Below are positions 10,926 to 17,520 of a stretch of 64,000 nt of DNA, one piece after another (positions within the stretch are counted from its first letter, which is position 1; every line of letters begins with the position of its first letter). Location of the stretch: the NCBI GenBank assembly GCA_017464425.1, contig JAFUDX010000002.1:1-64000 (forward strand). The letters run 5' to 3'. A program made the translations under genes and the position numbers. The notes under the pieces are model-generated. The model was given only the letters and a program-made list of their open reading frames with translations. It was not told where the DNA came from and did no database searches. This DNA comes from Treponema sp. (GTDB lineage Bacteria > Spirochaetota > Spirochaetia > Treponematales > Treponemataceae).

Positions 10926-11909
10926 TTACTCCGTATCTTCCGCAATCCTCGCCATTTCCTTTGCGTGTCGTTTCCATTCCTTTACCAACCACGCTGGCTG
11001 AATCGGCTTTGCATTGCAACCGTTTGATAGTACCCAAGATTTTATTTTCAAAAACTGTGTGGAATCAAATTCAATCGTTGTCTTGCCGTCGCTTTCTGTG
11101 ATGATTTGTGAATCCGCCCACACTTTTTCTTTCACAAGAAGCCGTGCCTCGCGGTAGAATTCGATCTTATAATGTTCGGATTTCTGACGAAATACCGCGC
11201 CAAAATTGCCGTCTTTACAGCGGGGCTCAAATTCAAAATCTTCGGGTAGTTCAAAACTTTCTTCTGTAACAATGGCATTTCGCATTCTCACCAATGAAAA
11301 AATCCGCTCTGCTTGCCGTAACTCGTCAAAGCCGAACAGATAGCACACGCCTTCGTCAAGAACAAGCTGATATGGTCGCAATCGCCGTTGCTCGGTTTCT
11401 TTTCCCCAACGGTCTGTGTAATCAAACTGCAAAATGCGATTTTGATTCAAAGCGTCCTGAATTGCGTTCCAAATTTCTTGATTTATCGTAGTTTCTACGG
11501 TCGGAGCGACAGCAATTCTGTTCATCAAAGCGGCGTTCTTCCCATCCATCGCGTTGGAAGAAAGAAGGTCAAGCACGGAACAAGCCTCATCATAAATTGG
11601 TGTGTTTTTGTAATGTGAGAGAAGCGTTTTTGCGGAAAGCAGAACTCGCAAGTCTTTGTCCGAAAGATGGTTCTGCATTGTCGGCTCAAAGTTTTCTATG
11701 TAGTAATAGCCTTTGTGCGTAAAATCGTACTCAATCGGGGCAAGCATACGGTCGCGCATATAGTCCAAGTCTCGGCTGATTGTCGCAAGTCCCGATTCTA
11801 GTTCAAAGGCAAGCTGTTTTGTGTTCGGGTAGCAACCGCTTTTGATTTTTCTGTGAATGTGGGAAATCCGCTCCAACATTCGATAGGTGATTTTTGTTTG
11901 TGTGCTCAT
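10926..11909 (-). CDS. WYL-domain transcriptional regulator
   Basis: A 327-residue regulator with an N-terminal winged helix (about residues 1-65: ERISHIHRKIKSGCYPNTKQLAFELE.. LATISRDLDYMRDRM), a WYL ligand-sensing domain (about 135-215: RILQFDYTDRWG..RRLRPYQLVLDEGVCYLFGF) and a WCX-like C-terminus. WYL proteins bind nucleic acids or nucleotides and commonly control phage-defence loci. The start at 11909 (MSTQTK) fits a promoter whose -10 lies 6 nt upstream. It is the cargo gene closest to pntB fragment 1. Its targets may be the neighbouring accessory genes. Confidence 0.85.
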   Translation of the reverse strand: MSTQTKITYRMLERISHIHRKIKSGCYPNTKQLAFELESGLATISRDLDYMRDRMLAPIEYDFTHKGYYYIENFEPTMQNHLSDKDLRVLLSAKTLLSHYKNTPIYDEACSVLDLLSSNAMDGKNAALMNRIAVAPTVETTINQEIWNAIQDALNQNRILQFDYTDRWGKETEQRRLRPYQLVLDEGVCYLFGFDELRQAERIFSLVRMRNAIVTEESFELPEDFEFEPRCKDGNFGAVFRQKSEHYKIEFYREARLLVKEKVWADSQIITESDGKTTIEFDSTQFLKIKSWVLSNGCNAKPIQPAWLVKEWKRHAKEMARIAEDTE

Positions 11910-11915
11910 GTCTTT

Positions 11916-11921
11916 ATTATA
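11916..11921 (-). promoter_or_regulatory. WYL regulator promoter, extended -10, putatively leaderless
   Basis: On the minus strand TGTTATAAT (a TGnTATAAT extended -10) ends 6 nt before the ATG at 11909, and no Shine-Dalgarno is present. Confidence 0.5.
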
Positions 11922-11963
11922 ACACACAAGTCTATCATAATGTGAGAGAGTGGAAGCTTTTTT

Positions 11964-12377
11964 TTATGATTCCGCAAAGGTCAGAAATTCAGCGGGTGTC
12001 ATAGTGCGGACTGCGGAGTGTTTGTAATCAGATTGATTTCGGGTAATGATAATATCCGCTTTGATTTGCTGTGCCACTTCATGCTGAACGGAATCCTCAA
12101 AATCCGCCCAATCAGAATCCAAAGCACGGCGAATACATGATTCGTCAACGCCCGCAACGGAAACTGCGGTCAGAAGATTCCTCATTACCTGCTTTACCGC
12201 GTCCACATCGCGAAGAGTGCGCTTTACGATATAGAAAATGTCCGTGCAAGATGCCGCCGAAATGTAAAAATCATAGCCTTTGTCACAATACGAAAGCACG
12301 GCATTTGATTCATCATACAGCCCTGTGTTCGCAAGCATGACATCAAGGACGATGTTAGTGTTGATAAATACAATCAT
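11964..12377 (-). CDS. PIN-domain toxin with substituted first active-site Asp
   Basis: A 137-residue PIN-domain protein of the type II toxin class (VapC-like RNase fold). It starts MIVFINTNIVLDVML, where the paralogue at 28454-28876 has MKVFFDTNILLDYLL. The canonical first Asp is therefore Asn (codon AAC instead of GAC). The DFEDSVQ segment and IIITRNQSDY with TPAEFL are conserved. It overlaps the upstream antitoxin gene by 4 nt. Loss of this metal ligand would probably weaken or abolish nuclease activity, which is inference. RNA cleavage is the family function. Confidence 0.8.
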   Translation of the reverse strand: MIVFINTNIVLDVMLANTGLYDESNAVLSYCDKGYDFYISAASCTDIFYIVKRTLRDVDAVKQVMRNLLTAVSVAGVDESCIRRALDSDWADFEDSVQHEVAQQIKADIIITRNQSDYKHSAVRTMTPAEFLTFAES

Positions 12378-12631
12378 AATCCGTACCGCTCCGCCAGCCG
12401 TTCCTCACGGATTTCGGCGATAGTCATCGGTTTACAACCTTTCAGTACGCCTTGAATCGCTTGCAGGGCTTTTCGCCGCTCATTTTTTGCGGGGATTGCT
12501 CTTTGCACAGCGGGCTGTGCTTCGGGCTTTTTTACAAGTCGGATTAAAATCTCGCTTCCATTGAAATTGCGCAGTCCGTCATCAAGCGCAACGACTGTAT
12601 TTCCGTCAATATAGCCTTTTACAGATAACAT
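12374..12631 (-). CDS. Antitoxin paired with PIN toxin
   Basis: An 85-residue protein (MLSVKGYIDGNTVVALDDGLRNF..) with an N-terminal beta-rich segment and a C-terminal tail ERRKALQAIQGVLKG..IREERLAERYGL, the usual layout of VapB-like antitoxins. The N-part probably binds DNA or dimerises, and the tail covers the toxin active site. Its stop overlaps the toxin start (ATGA). The paralogous system at 28201-28876 has a different antitoxin N-terminus. Confidence 0.75.
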   Translation of the reverse strand: MLSVKGYIDGNTVVALDDGLRNFNGSEILIRLVKKPEAQPAVQRAIPAKNERRKALQAIQGVLKGCKPMTIAEIREERLAERYGL

Positions 12632-12649
12632 AACACACCTCTAAAAACT

Positions 12650-12742
12650 CCGCGTTAGCGGCACTCCAAGGATGGCGTGAATAATAGTTTTGCCGTGGCA
12701 AAACTATTGTCAAAAAAATTACAAGGATGTAATTTTTTTGAC
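12650..12742. repeat. Cluster of four short-loop hairpins
   Basis: Four consecutive inverted repeats: CCGC-GTTA-GCGG (12650-12661), CACTCC-AAGGAT-GGCGTG with one mismatch (12662-12679), a 26-bp palindrome with 12-bp arms and GT loop (12683-12708), and a 34-bp palindrome with 15-bp arms and AGGA loop (12709-12742). There is no T-run after them in the gene direction, so they are not ordinary terminators. Confidence 0.7.
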
Positions 12743-12797
12743 ACACCCCCTGTCTCAAAATCTGCCTATAGTATAGCACAGTTTCGGGAATTTTGCT

Positions 12798-12989
12798 TTA
12801 AACTTCTAATTTATTGACAAAAAAACTGGTTTTAAGAGAAAAATTGTTCCAACTTTTGCTTTTGGTTATATTCTTGACCACTGTTCTCAGCAAGTTCAGC
12901 GGTGTTGAGCGCTCCCCGTTTCTGCACTTTCGGCATACGCTCATGTCGCATTCCAGTATGGGGCGACCGCAGATTTTACAGTTTGGCAT
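12798..12989 (-). CDS. Small zinc-ribbon-like protein
   Basis: A 63-residue protein, MPNCKICGRPILECDMSVCRKC..., with a CxxC...CxxC pattern that can hold one zinc ion in the first 23 residues, followed by a basic tail. GGAGG lies upstream, and it starts 4 nt after the stop of the 464-residue membrane protein gene, so the two are probably co-transcribed. Partner and function are unknown. Confidence 0.6.
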   Translation of the reverse strand: MPNCKICGRPILECDMSVCRKCRNGERSTPLNLLRTVVKNITKSKSWNNFSLKTSFFVNKLEV

Positions 12990-12993
12990 CGTC

Positions 12994-14388
12994 TTATTCC
13001 TCCATTAGGAAGGTCTTTTCTCCGTTCTCGCCAATGCAGACAAGCACTTCTTTCGGCTTTGTAAGATAGTCAATCAGATTGTTTTTGAGTTCAATGCACG
13101 GCGATTTCTCTACGGAGTAAATTTTCTCATTCCATTTATCCGTATAGCCACTTATTCTTTCAGTAAGCGATGAATCGCGCGAATAGGTGTAGCTGTGCTT
13201 CAACCTGTACTTGTCAATAAGGGCTTCATAGCTGTTATAAAAGCCTTTTGAGCCTTCGACATAATTTTGCTGATGTTCCGAAAGAGAGTTATTCATATTC
13301 TGAATATAATCTTGTATGCGAGTTGTGTAGTTTTTCTGCGGATTAAGATATGCCAGCGTTTTGATGTACGCAATATCGGCAAGCAAAGACAGGTTGTAAG
13401 AAGTAGAAATCATACCCATGTAATACTCGCCATCAGTACCGTGCAAGTTGTTGATGATTTCATCAAGCCGTTTGTCCTCGCTCAGATGAATGCCAGTCTT
13501 TTCGGGCGCGGCTTGCTTTGAAAGCATAGAAAGGTATTTTCCTGCAACTGCAAGGCTCTCAACCTTGCACTTCTCGATTATTGCGAAGTCTGCCTCGTCA
13601 GGCTGACGGTTCAGCAGTTTCTGCTTCAATGTTTCTTGGAACGCAAAGAGTTTTCCTTCATCACCGCTGTAGTTTAGGTTCTTCAAGCGGTTCAATTCAG
13701 TCTGAATAATTTGTAACTGCTCGTTTAAACCATTCAGATAGTATTGAGAGGTTATGATTGAAAGCATCTGCATGACGATGACAGGTGCAAAAACAGTGGC
13801 TTCGGCAGAATTAAAACCTGCATGTTCGGCAATCTCACCACCAGAATTTTGTACTATGGAGCCTAATGAGCCGTCGGAGTATTGCATAAGTTTATCTGGA
13901 GAAACACTTGCCGTAAAAAGCCCGTTCTTTGCCAATGCCTTTATTGCTGATGCTTCCACTACACCCGAAACGCCAACCGTGTTCTGCAAAGGCTTGAATT
14001 TCTTTGTAACAGTTTCGGGCAAGACTTTCTTGAATCGTTGAAATTCAGTCTCATCACTTCCGCTTCGCAATACCAGCTCTGTAACCTGTGAATAATCAAT
14101 GGCATCGATGTTGTTTATACTATCTCCTTTTACAAGAGAAACATCTTTTGCTTCAGCCACAACTGGTGCAAGTTCAGATTTTTTCATCTTCCGTTTTTCA
14201 AAAATGCTTTGTATCGAGAACACAACTAACACAACTTCAAGGGCAAAAATCAGCATCCATGCAATTATTAAAATGGTCTCTGTCTGTTCCGTAGTCGGTA
14301 TTTGCGGAAAAAAGAACCACACGAGAATTGTTGCAATGTGGATTAGTGCCTTTGATTTTGGTGAGAGATTTATAAACCAGTTTTTCAA
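12994..14388 (-). CDS. Membrane-anchored protein of unknown function (464 aa)
   Basis: I do not recognise the family. Two hydrophobic segments (about residues 14-30 and 40-62) would anchor it in the inner membrane. A linker with basic KRKMKKSE and a long soluble region follow. The soluble region has GVSGVVEASAIKALAKNGLF, a Gly/Ser-rich stretch (SDGSLGSIVQNSGGEIAEHAG), then mostly helical, coiled-coil-like sequence (LNEQLQIIQTELNRLKNL). It lies between the PIN/beta-solenoid gene and the zinc-ribbon gene on the same strand, so the three may work together. It is within accessory cargo, so a role in phage defence or stress is possible but unproven. Confidence 0.7.
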   Translation of the reverse strand: MKNWFINLSPKSKALIHIATILVWFFFPQIPTTEQTETILIIAWMLIFALEVVLVVFSIQSIFEKRKMKKSELAPVVAEAKDVSLVKGDSINNIDAIDYSQVTELVLRSGSDETEFQRFKKVLPETVTKKFKPLQNTVGVSGVVEASAIKALAKNGLFTASVSPDKLMQYSDGSLGSIVQNSGGEIAEHAGFNSAEATVFAPVIVMQMLSIITSQYYLNGLNEQLQIIQTELNRLKNLNYSGDEGKLFAFQETLKQKLLNRQPDEADFAIIEKCKVESLAVAGKYLSMLSKQAAPEKTGIHLSEDKRLDEIINNLHGTDGEYYMGMISTSYNLSLLADIAYIKTLAYLNPQKNYTTRIQDYIQNMNNSLSEHQQNYVEGSKGFYNSYEALIDKYRLKHSYTYSRDSSLTERISGYTDKWNEKIYSVEKSPCIELKNNLIDYLTKPKEVLVCIGENGEKTFLMEE

Positions 14389-14485
14389 TACTGTACTCCT
14401 TTAGTTTGTGTCGTAGTTGCAAAAAGACTTTGCGTAAAAACAGTGCCTAATCTAAAAATGCCTTATCAAGCCCTTTATTAGCTCT

Positions 14486-15427
14486 TTATTGCAAATTACG
14501 GAGCGCATTTTCAAAGGCTATTCTTACTCTTTGTTTTATCTCGTCTGGTGTTGGAATATTGTCCATTTGAACGCCGTGCATAACGATATTTTCTTGGACG
14601 ACTTCATTATTCATGGTGTTAGGTATGTGAATTGTGCCAGTCATTTTTCCTAATACCTTGCCGTTTAACTTTCCATAAATATCACCATTCATATCCCCAA
14701 GAATATTTCCGTTCAGTATTCCGTTTATATCGCCATACATTGAACCTTGAATGGTGCCGTTCATCTTACCGTTAATGTCGCCGTACATATCACCCATGAT
14801 GTTTCCGTCAAGGATTTCGTTAATGTCGTTTTCGTAGTCACCTTTTATATTTCCTCTGACACGGGCATTAATATCACCGATAGTTTTGCCGTCAAAATCA
14901 ACTGCGTAATTTTCATTGATGCTATCCTCGTCATCTTCATTGTCTTCATCAAAATCATCATCAATTTCAAATTCACCAAACAAACCGTTTTTCGTTATCT
15001 TCGCAACTTCAACGCGCTTTGAGCGGACGGAGCGCGAATCGCCCAAAGCCCACACATCGGAAGCAAGCGCGACATCTTGTGTGATGAAAAGAATATTCTC
15101 GTTCAGACGAAGCCGCGTAAAGAGCACAAGAAAATCGTTGTCAGCAAAGGAATGTGATGAATCGCCATATACTTCAAAGATATTCTTCAAATTGCTCTGT
15201 GTAATCAGTTCAAGAGCCTTTATCGCATTTGCTTTCAGTTCTTCATCGGATGAAGATGTGTGCTTGGTAAGCTCATTTAGGACTGTCTGTGTAATTTTGA
15301 TTTTGTAATTGTTCTCTGACAAAAATCCTGCGATATTGTTCATGCAGGTTTGAAACTGGTCGTGCAGAATGCTGCAAGTATCTATCCAAATCGAGAAACC
15401 GTTTTTTGTATATCGTTCAAGAAACAT
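14486..15427 (-). CDS. PIN-like nuclease fused to a Gly/Asp beta-solenoid-like repeat
   Basis: 313 residues. The N-terminal ~150 residues look like a PIN domain: IWIDTCSILHD with the first Asp, TVLNELTKH with an acidic residue, ADNDFLVLF and ILFITQDVALASDV with later acidic residues. A highly acidic linker follows (about residues 155-170), then about 90 residues of 16-residue repeats such as GDINGKMNGTIQGSMY, GDINGILNGNILGDMN and GDIYGKLNGKVLGKMT. Each repeat is four xPhixG steps, as in beta-solenoid or bactofilin-like polymers. The C-terminus is a short helix. The combination suggests a nuclease on a self-assembling scaffold. Ribosome binding site AGGAAAAAG precedes the ATG. Confidence 0.7.
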   Translation of the reverse strand: MFLERYTKNGFSIWIDTCSILHDQFQTCMNNIAGFLSENNYKIKITQTVLNELTKHTSSSDEELKANAIKALELITQSNLKNIFEVYGDSSHSFADNDFLVLFTRLRLNENILFITQDVALASDVWALGDSRSVRSKRVEVAKITKNGLFGEFEIDDDFDEDNEDDEDSINENYAVDFDGKTIGDINARVRGNIKGDYENDINEILDGNIMGDMYGDINGKMNGTIQGSMYGDINGILNGNILGDMNGDIYGKLNGKVLGKMTGTIHIPNTMNNEVVQENIVMHGVQMDNIPTPDEIKQRVRIAFENALRNLQ

Positions 15428-15524
15428 TGTCTTTTTCCTTGCTTAAGTCTGCTGATGAAATCAAGTGTGGGTCAACGACTTCTGTGCCGTGGAAGTGCCT
15501 TGTGCTTTCGTTTCTGCCCCTCAT
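15417..15524 (-). CDS. Possible 35-residue leader peptide overlapping the PIN/solenoid gene
   Basis: Reads MRGRNESTRHFHGTEV... and ends 11 nt inside the next gene. An extended -10 (TGCTATACT on the minus strand) lies 6 nt before its ATG, so it would start a leaderless mRNA. Overlap of its stop with the next start could couple translation. The coding nature is uncertain. Confidence 0.35.
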   Translation of the reverse strand: MRGRNESTRHFHGTEVVDPHLISSADLSKEKDNVS

Positions 15525-15644
15525 GATAATAGTATAGCACTGATTACAGATTTTGTGGGGTAAAACTTTTATATTTGTAAAGAAATCGACAGAATTATGA
15601 TAGAATGAAGCAATATCTCAGAAAAAAAATAGGATACAGAAGTT

Positions 15645-16640
15645 ATGGAACGAAATATTACCGCAATTTGTGGCAAAATCAATGAATTGGCTCAAAAACA
15701 CCCATTCGGCAAACTGCAGGAGATACGCAAGAAAGCACTTGATTTATCACGAATGAAAACCCGCAAGATTTTTTCTGAACAAACTATCTTCGAAGAAGAA
15801 AAATACGCTTTTCACAGCGGAGGCAGAAGGGAACTGCAATTTAACATCGGCTTTGAAGGAAAACTTTTGCGGTATGGTTTTGCGTTTTCTTTTGAACCTA
15901 GTTTTTCATTACCAAATCCAAATATTTTATATTCTCAAGTCCTAAAACTGAACGCTTTGATTTCAGAAAATCCAGCGTTTTTTGGACAATTTGAAATGTG
16001 GGAATATAAATATGGGGAGCGGAGTGAGAATCACCCAGTTCGTCAAATAACAGCGGATGATTTAACTTCTCATAGTTTTGTATTTATTGGAAGACTCAAA
16101 AAAGAATGGACTTTTGAGCATATTTTGGAAACTTTTGATGACTTGCTTGAAATCTATATTGAGGTCATAAACAAAAATGAACTTCCAATACGCAGTTTTA
16201 TTCCAAAAGAGGATTTTAAATTCAAAAAGCGAAAATATCAGTTGCCAGAAACGAGGCATATCTCTGTAATTGAAAGAGAAGTGAGTATAAAAATCCGTCA
16301 TTCTGAAATGCAAGAAAAATTATATAAAATTCTGTCAGATGAATACGGAGAAGACAATGTTAGTTATGAAAACCGGCAAGGCAAAAACAGAATCGATATA
16401 GTTGTAAATGCTTATGGGCATAATTACTTTTATGAGGTAAAAACAGCCTCGTCTGCAAGAGCTTGTATAAGAGAAGGTTTCGGGCAGCTTATGGAATACG
16501 CTTATTATCCTGACAAAAATAGGGCAGAAAAACTCATCATTGTAGGCGAATATAAACTAGATTCTGATACTGAAAAATACTTGCAATATTTAAATACTCA
16601 TTTTTCCTTGCGTCTTAGTTATTTGCAAGTAAAAATGTAA
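15645..16640 (+). CDS. PD-(D/E)XK nuclease-like protein
   Basis: A 331-residue protein whose C-terminal third has the shape of a restriction-endonuclease fold: MQEKLYKILSDEYGEDNVSYE, then RIDIVVNAYGHNYFYEVKTA (D..ExK catalytic core, around residues 262-280) and REGFGQLMEYAYYP with IIVGEY. The N-terminal ~200 residues (HSGGRRELQFNIGFE..., WEYKYGERSENH) may recognise DNA or modified bases; I cannot name that domain. The downstream gene starts 12 nt later and resembles uracil-DNA glycosylases, suggesting a two-gene DNA-targeting unit. It is oriented opposite to the preceding accessory genes. Confidence 0.7.
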   Translation: MERNITAICGKINELAQKHPFGKLQEIRKKALDLSRMKTRKIFSEQTIFEEEKYAFHSGGRRELQFNIGFEGKLLRYGFAFSFEPSFSLPNPNILYSQVLKLNALISENPAFFGQFEMWEYKYGERSENHPVRQITADDLTSHSFVFIGRLKKEWTFEHILETFDDLLEIYIEVINKNELPIRSFIPKEDFKFKKRKYQLPETRHISVIEREVSIKIRHSEMQEKLYKILSDEYGEDNVSYENRQGKNRIDIVVNAYGHNYFYEVKTASSARACIREGFGQLMEYAYYPDKNRAEKLIIVGEYKLDSDTEKYLQYLNTHFSLRLSYLQVKM

Positions 16641-16652
16641 CTAGTATTTTTT

Positions 16653-17264
16653 ATGCCACCAAAAATCTTATGGATTTTACGAGAAACAAACGGAAATTTC
16701 AGCCCAAAAGACTGGTGGGGAAATAAATCTTACAAAGATTCAAATCCATTTGATAGCAAAAGACAAAAAGGAAGCAAGCGGCATACATGGGAGTCAATTG
16801 CTCAAATCTGTTATCAAATTTTGAATGACAAAAAAGCGAATAACGATATAGAACTAGCCTCCGCGATGGAACGAGTTGCTATTATCAACCTAAAGAAAAC
16901 GGCTGGAAACGCAAAGATAAATGAAAAGTTTTATGGTTATTTAAAAAAGCAAGAAAACAGAAATATGTTTATAGAGCAAATAAAGAGAATAAATCCCGAT
17001 GTTATAATCGGCGGAAATACGCTTAAATTTATAAAATCTGATGAACTGGGGTTTAGGCAAGGCAAAAGAATCCGATTAAGTTCATTTTCTGATAACACAG
17101 ATTTTATGAAAAAGAATTCGAGCTTCTTCTTCCTAAACAAACTGTTTATAAATCCCTATCATCCTTCGCATATTATGAATAAAGACGAATATGTAGAAGT
17201 TGTGGTTAAAGCATATCGGCATTGGCTGAAAATTAGAAATGAATGTACTGTTTTTAAGTGGTGA
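16653..17264 (+). CDS. Uracil-DNA glycosylase-like protein
   Basis: 203 residues. The arrangement VAIINLKKTAGN..., INPDVIIGGNTLKF and INPYHPSHIMNKDEYV recalls the UDG-superfamily order: a central strand with a substrate-binding motif, the xPDVIIxxG strand, and a late HPS-containing loop. It begins RILWILRETNG-like (MPPKILWILRETNGNFSP). No strong ribosome binding site is present, so translation may be coupled to the nuclease gene 12 nt upstream. Glycosylase activity, or only base recognition, is inferred from motif order; the active-site Asp or Asn is not certain. Confidence 0.55.
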   Translation: MPPKILWILRETNGNFSPKDWWGNKSYKDSNPFDSKRQKGSKRHTWESIAQICYQILNDKKANNDIELASAMERVAIINLKKTAGNAKINEKFYGYLKKQENRNMFIEQIKRINPDVIIGGNTLKFIKSDELGFRQGKRIRLSSFSDNTDFMKKNSSFFFLNKLFINPYHPSHIMNKDEYVEVVVKAYRHWLKIRNECTVFKW

Positions 17265-17266
17265 AA

Positions 17267-17387
17267 ATGTAGGATATTTCTTATATTTTTTGGAGTTCTG
17301 CTTTCGGTTGTAATTCTATTGGCAACAATTAAAAAACAAATAGGGCAAGAGATAAAAGCAATTATTGAGAAGCAAAGTGTAAAGTAA
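17267..17387 (+). pseudogene. Frameshifted small membrane peptide gene
   Basis: After ATG at 17267 an extra T gives an immediate stop. If that base is skipped the frame reads MRIFLIFFGVLLSVV... and continues for 39 residues to a stop at 17387, with one hydrophobic helix and a charged tail. It follows the UDG-like gene by 2 nt. This is either a recent frameshift or a sequencing error. Confidence 0.35.
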
Positions 17388-17390
17388 AAA

Positions 17391-17421
17391 AAGACCTTCT
17401 GCCAAACTCGCAGAAGGTCTT
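17391..17421 (-). terminator. Terminator downstream of the CHASE2-pntB chimera
   Basis: Stem AAGACCTTCTGC with its complement, followed on the minus strand by a T-run; about 100 nt after the stop codon at 17521. The adjoining CTTCCCATTTTCACAGTG is shared with the flank of fragment 1. Confidence 0.75.
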
Positions 17422-17493
17422 CCCATTTTCACAGTGTTTTCGACACGTGGCTAGAAGCTACACTGCCTTGTTACAACCACCGTGTTTTTCCGT

Positions 17494-17518
17494 CATTGTC
17501 GGGCTTGCCCCGACAATC
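17494..17518. repeat. Dispersed palindromic repeat of CATTGCCGGGCTTGA type (copy 1)
   Basis: ATTGTCGGGCTTGCCCCGACAAT is an inverted repeat. A related copy (ATTGCCCGGCTTGACCGGGCAAT) is at 19436-19465. Common intergenic repeat form. Confidence 0.6.
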
Positions 17519-17520
17519 TT

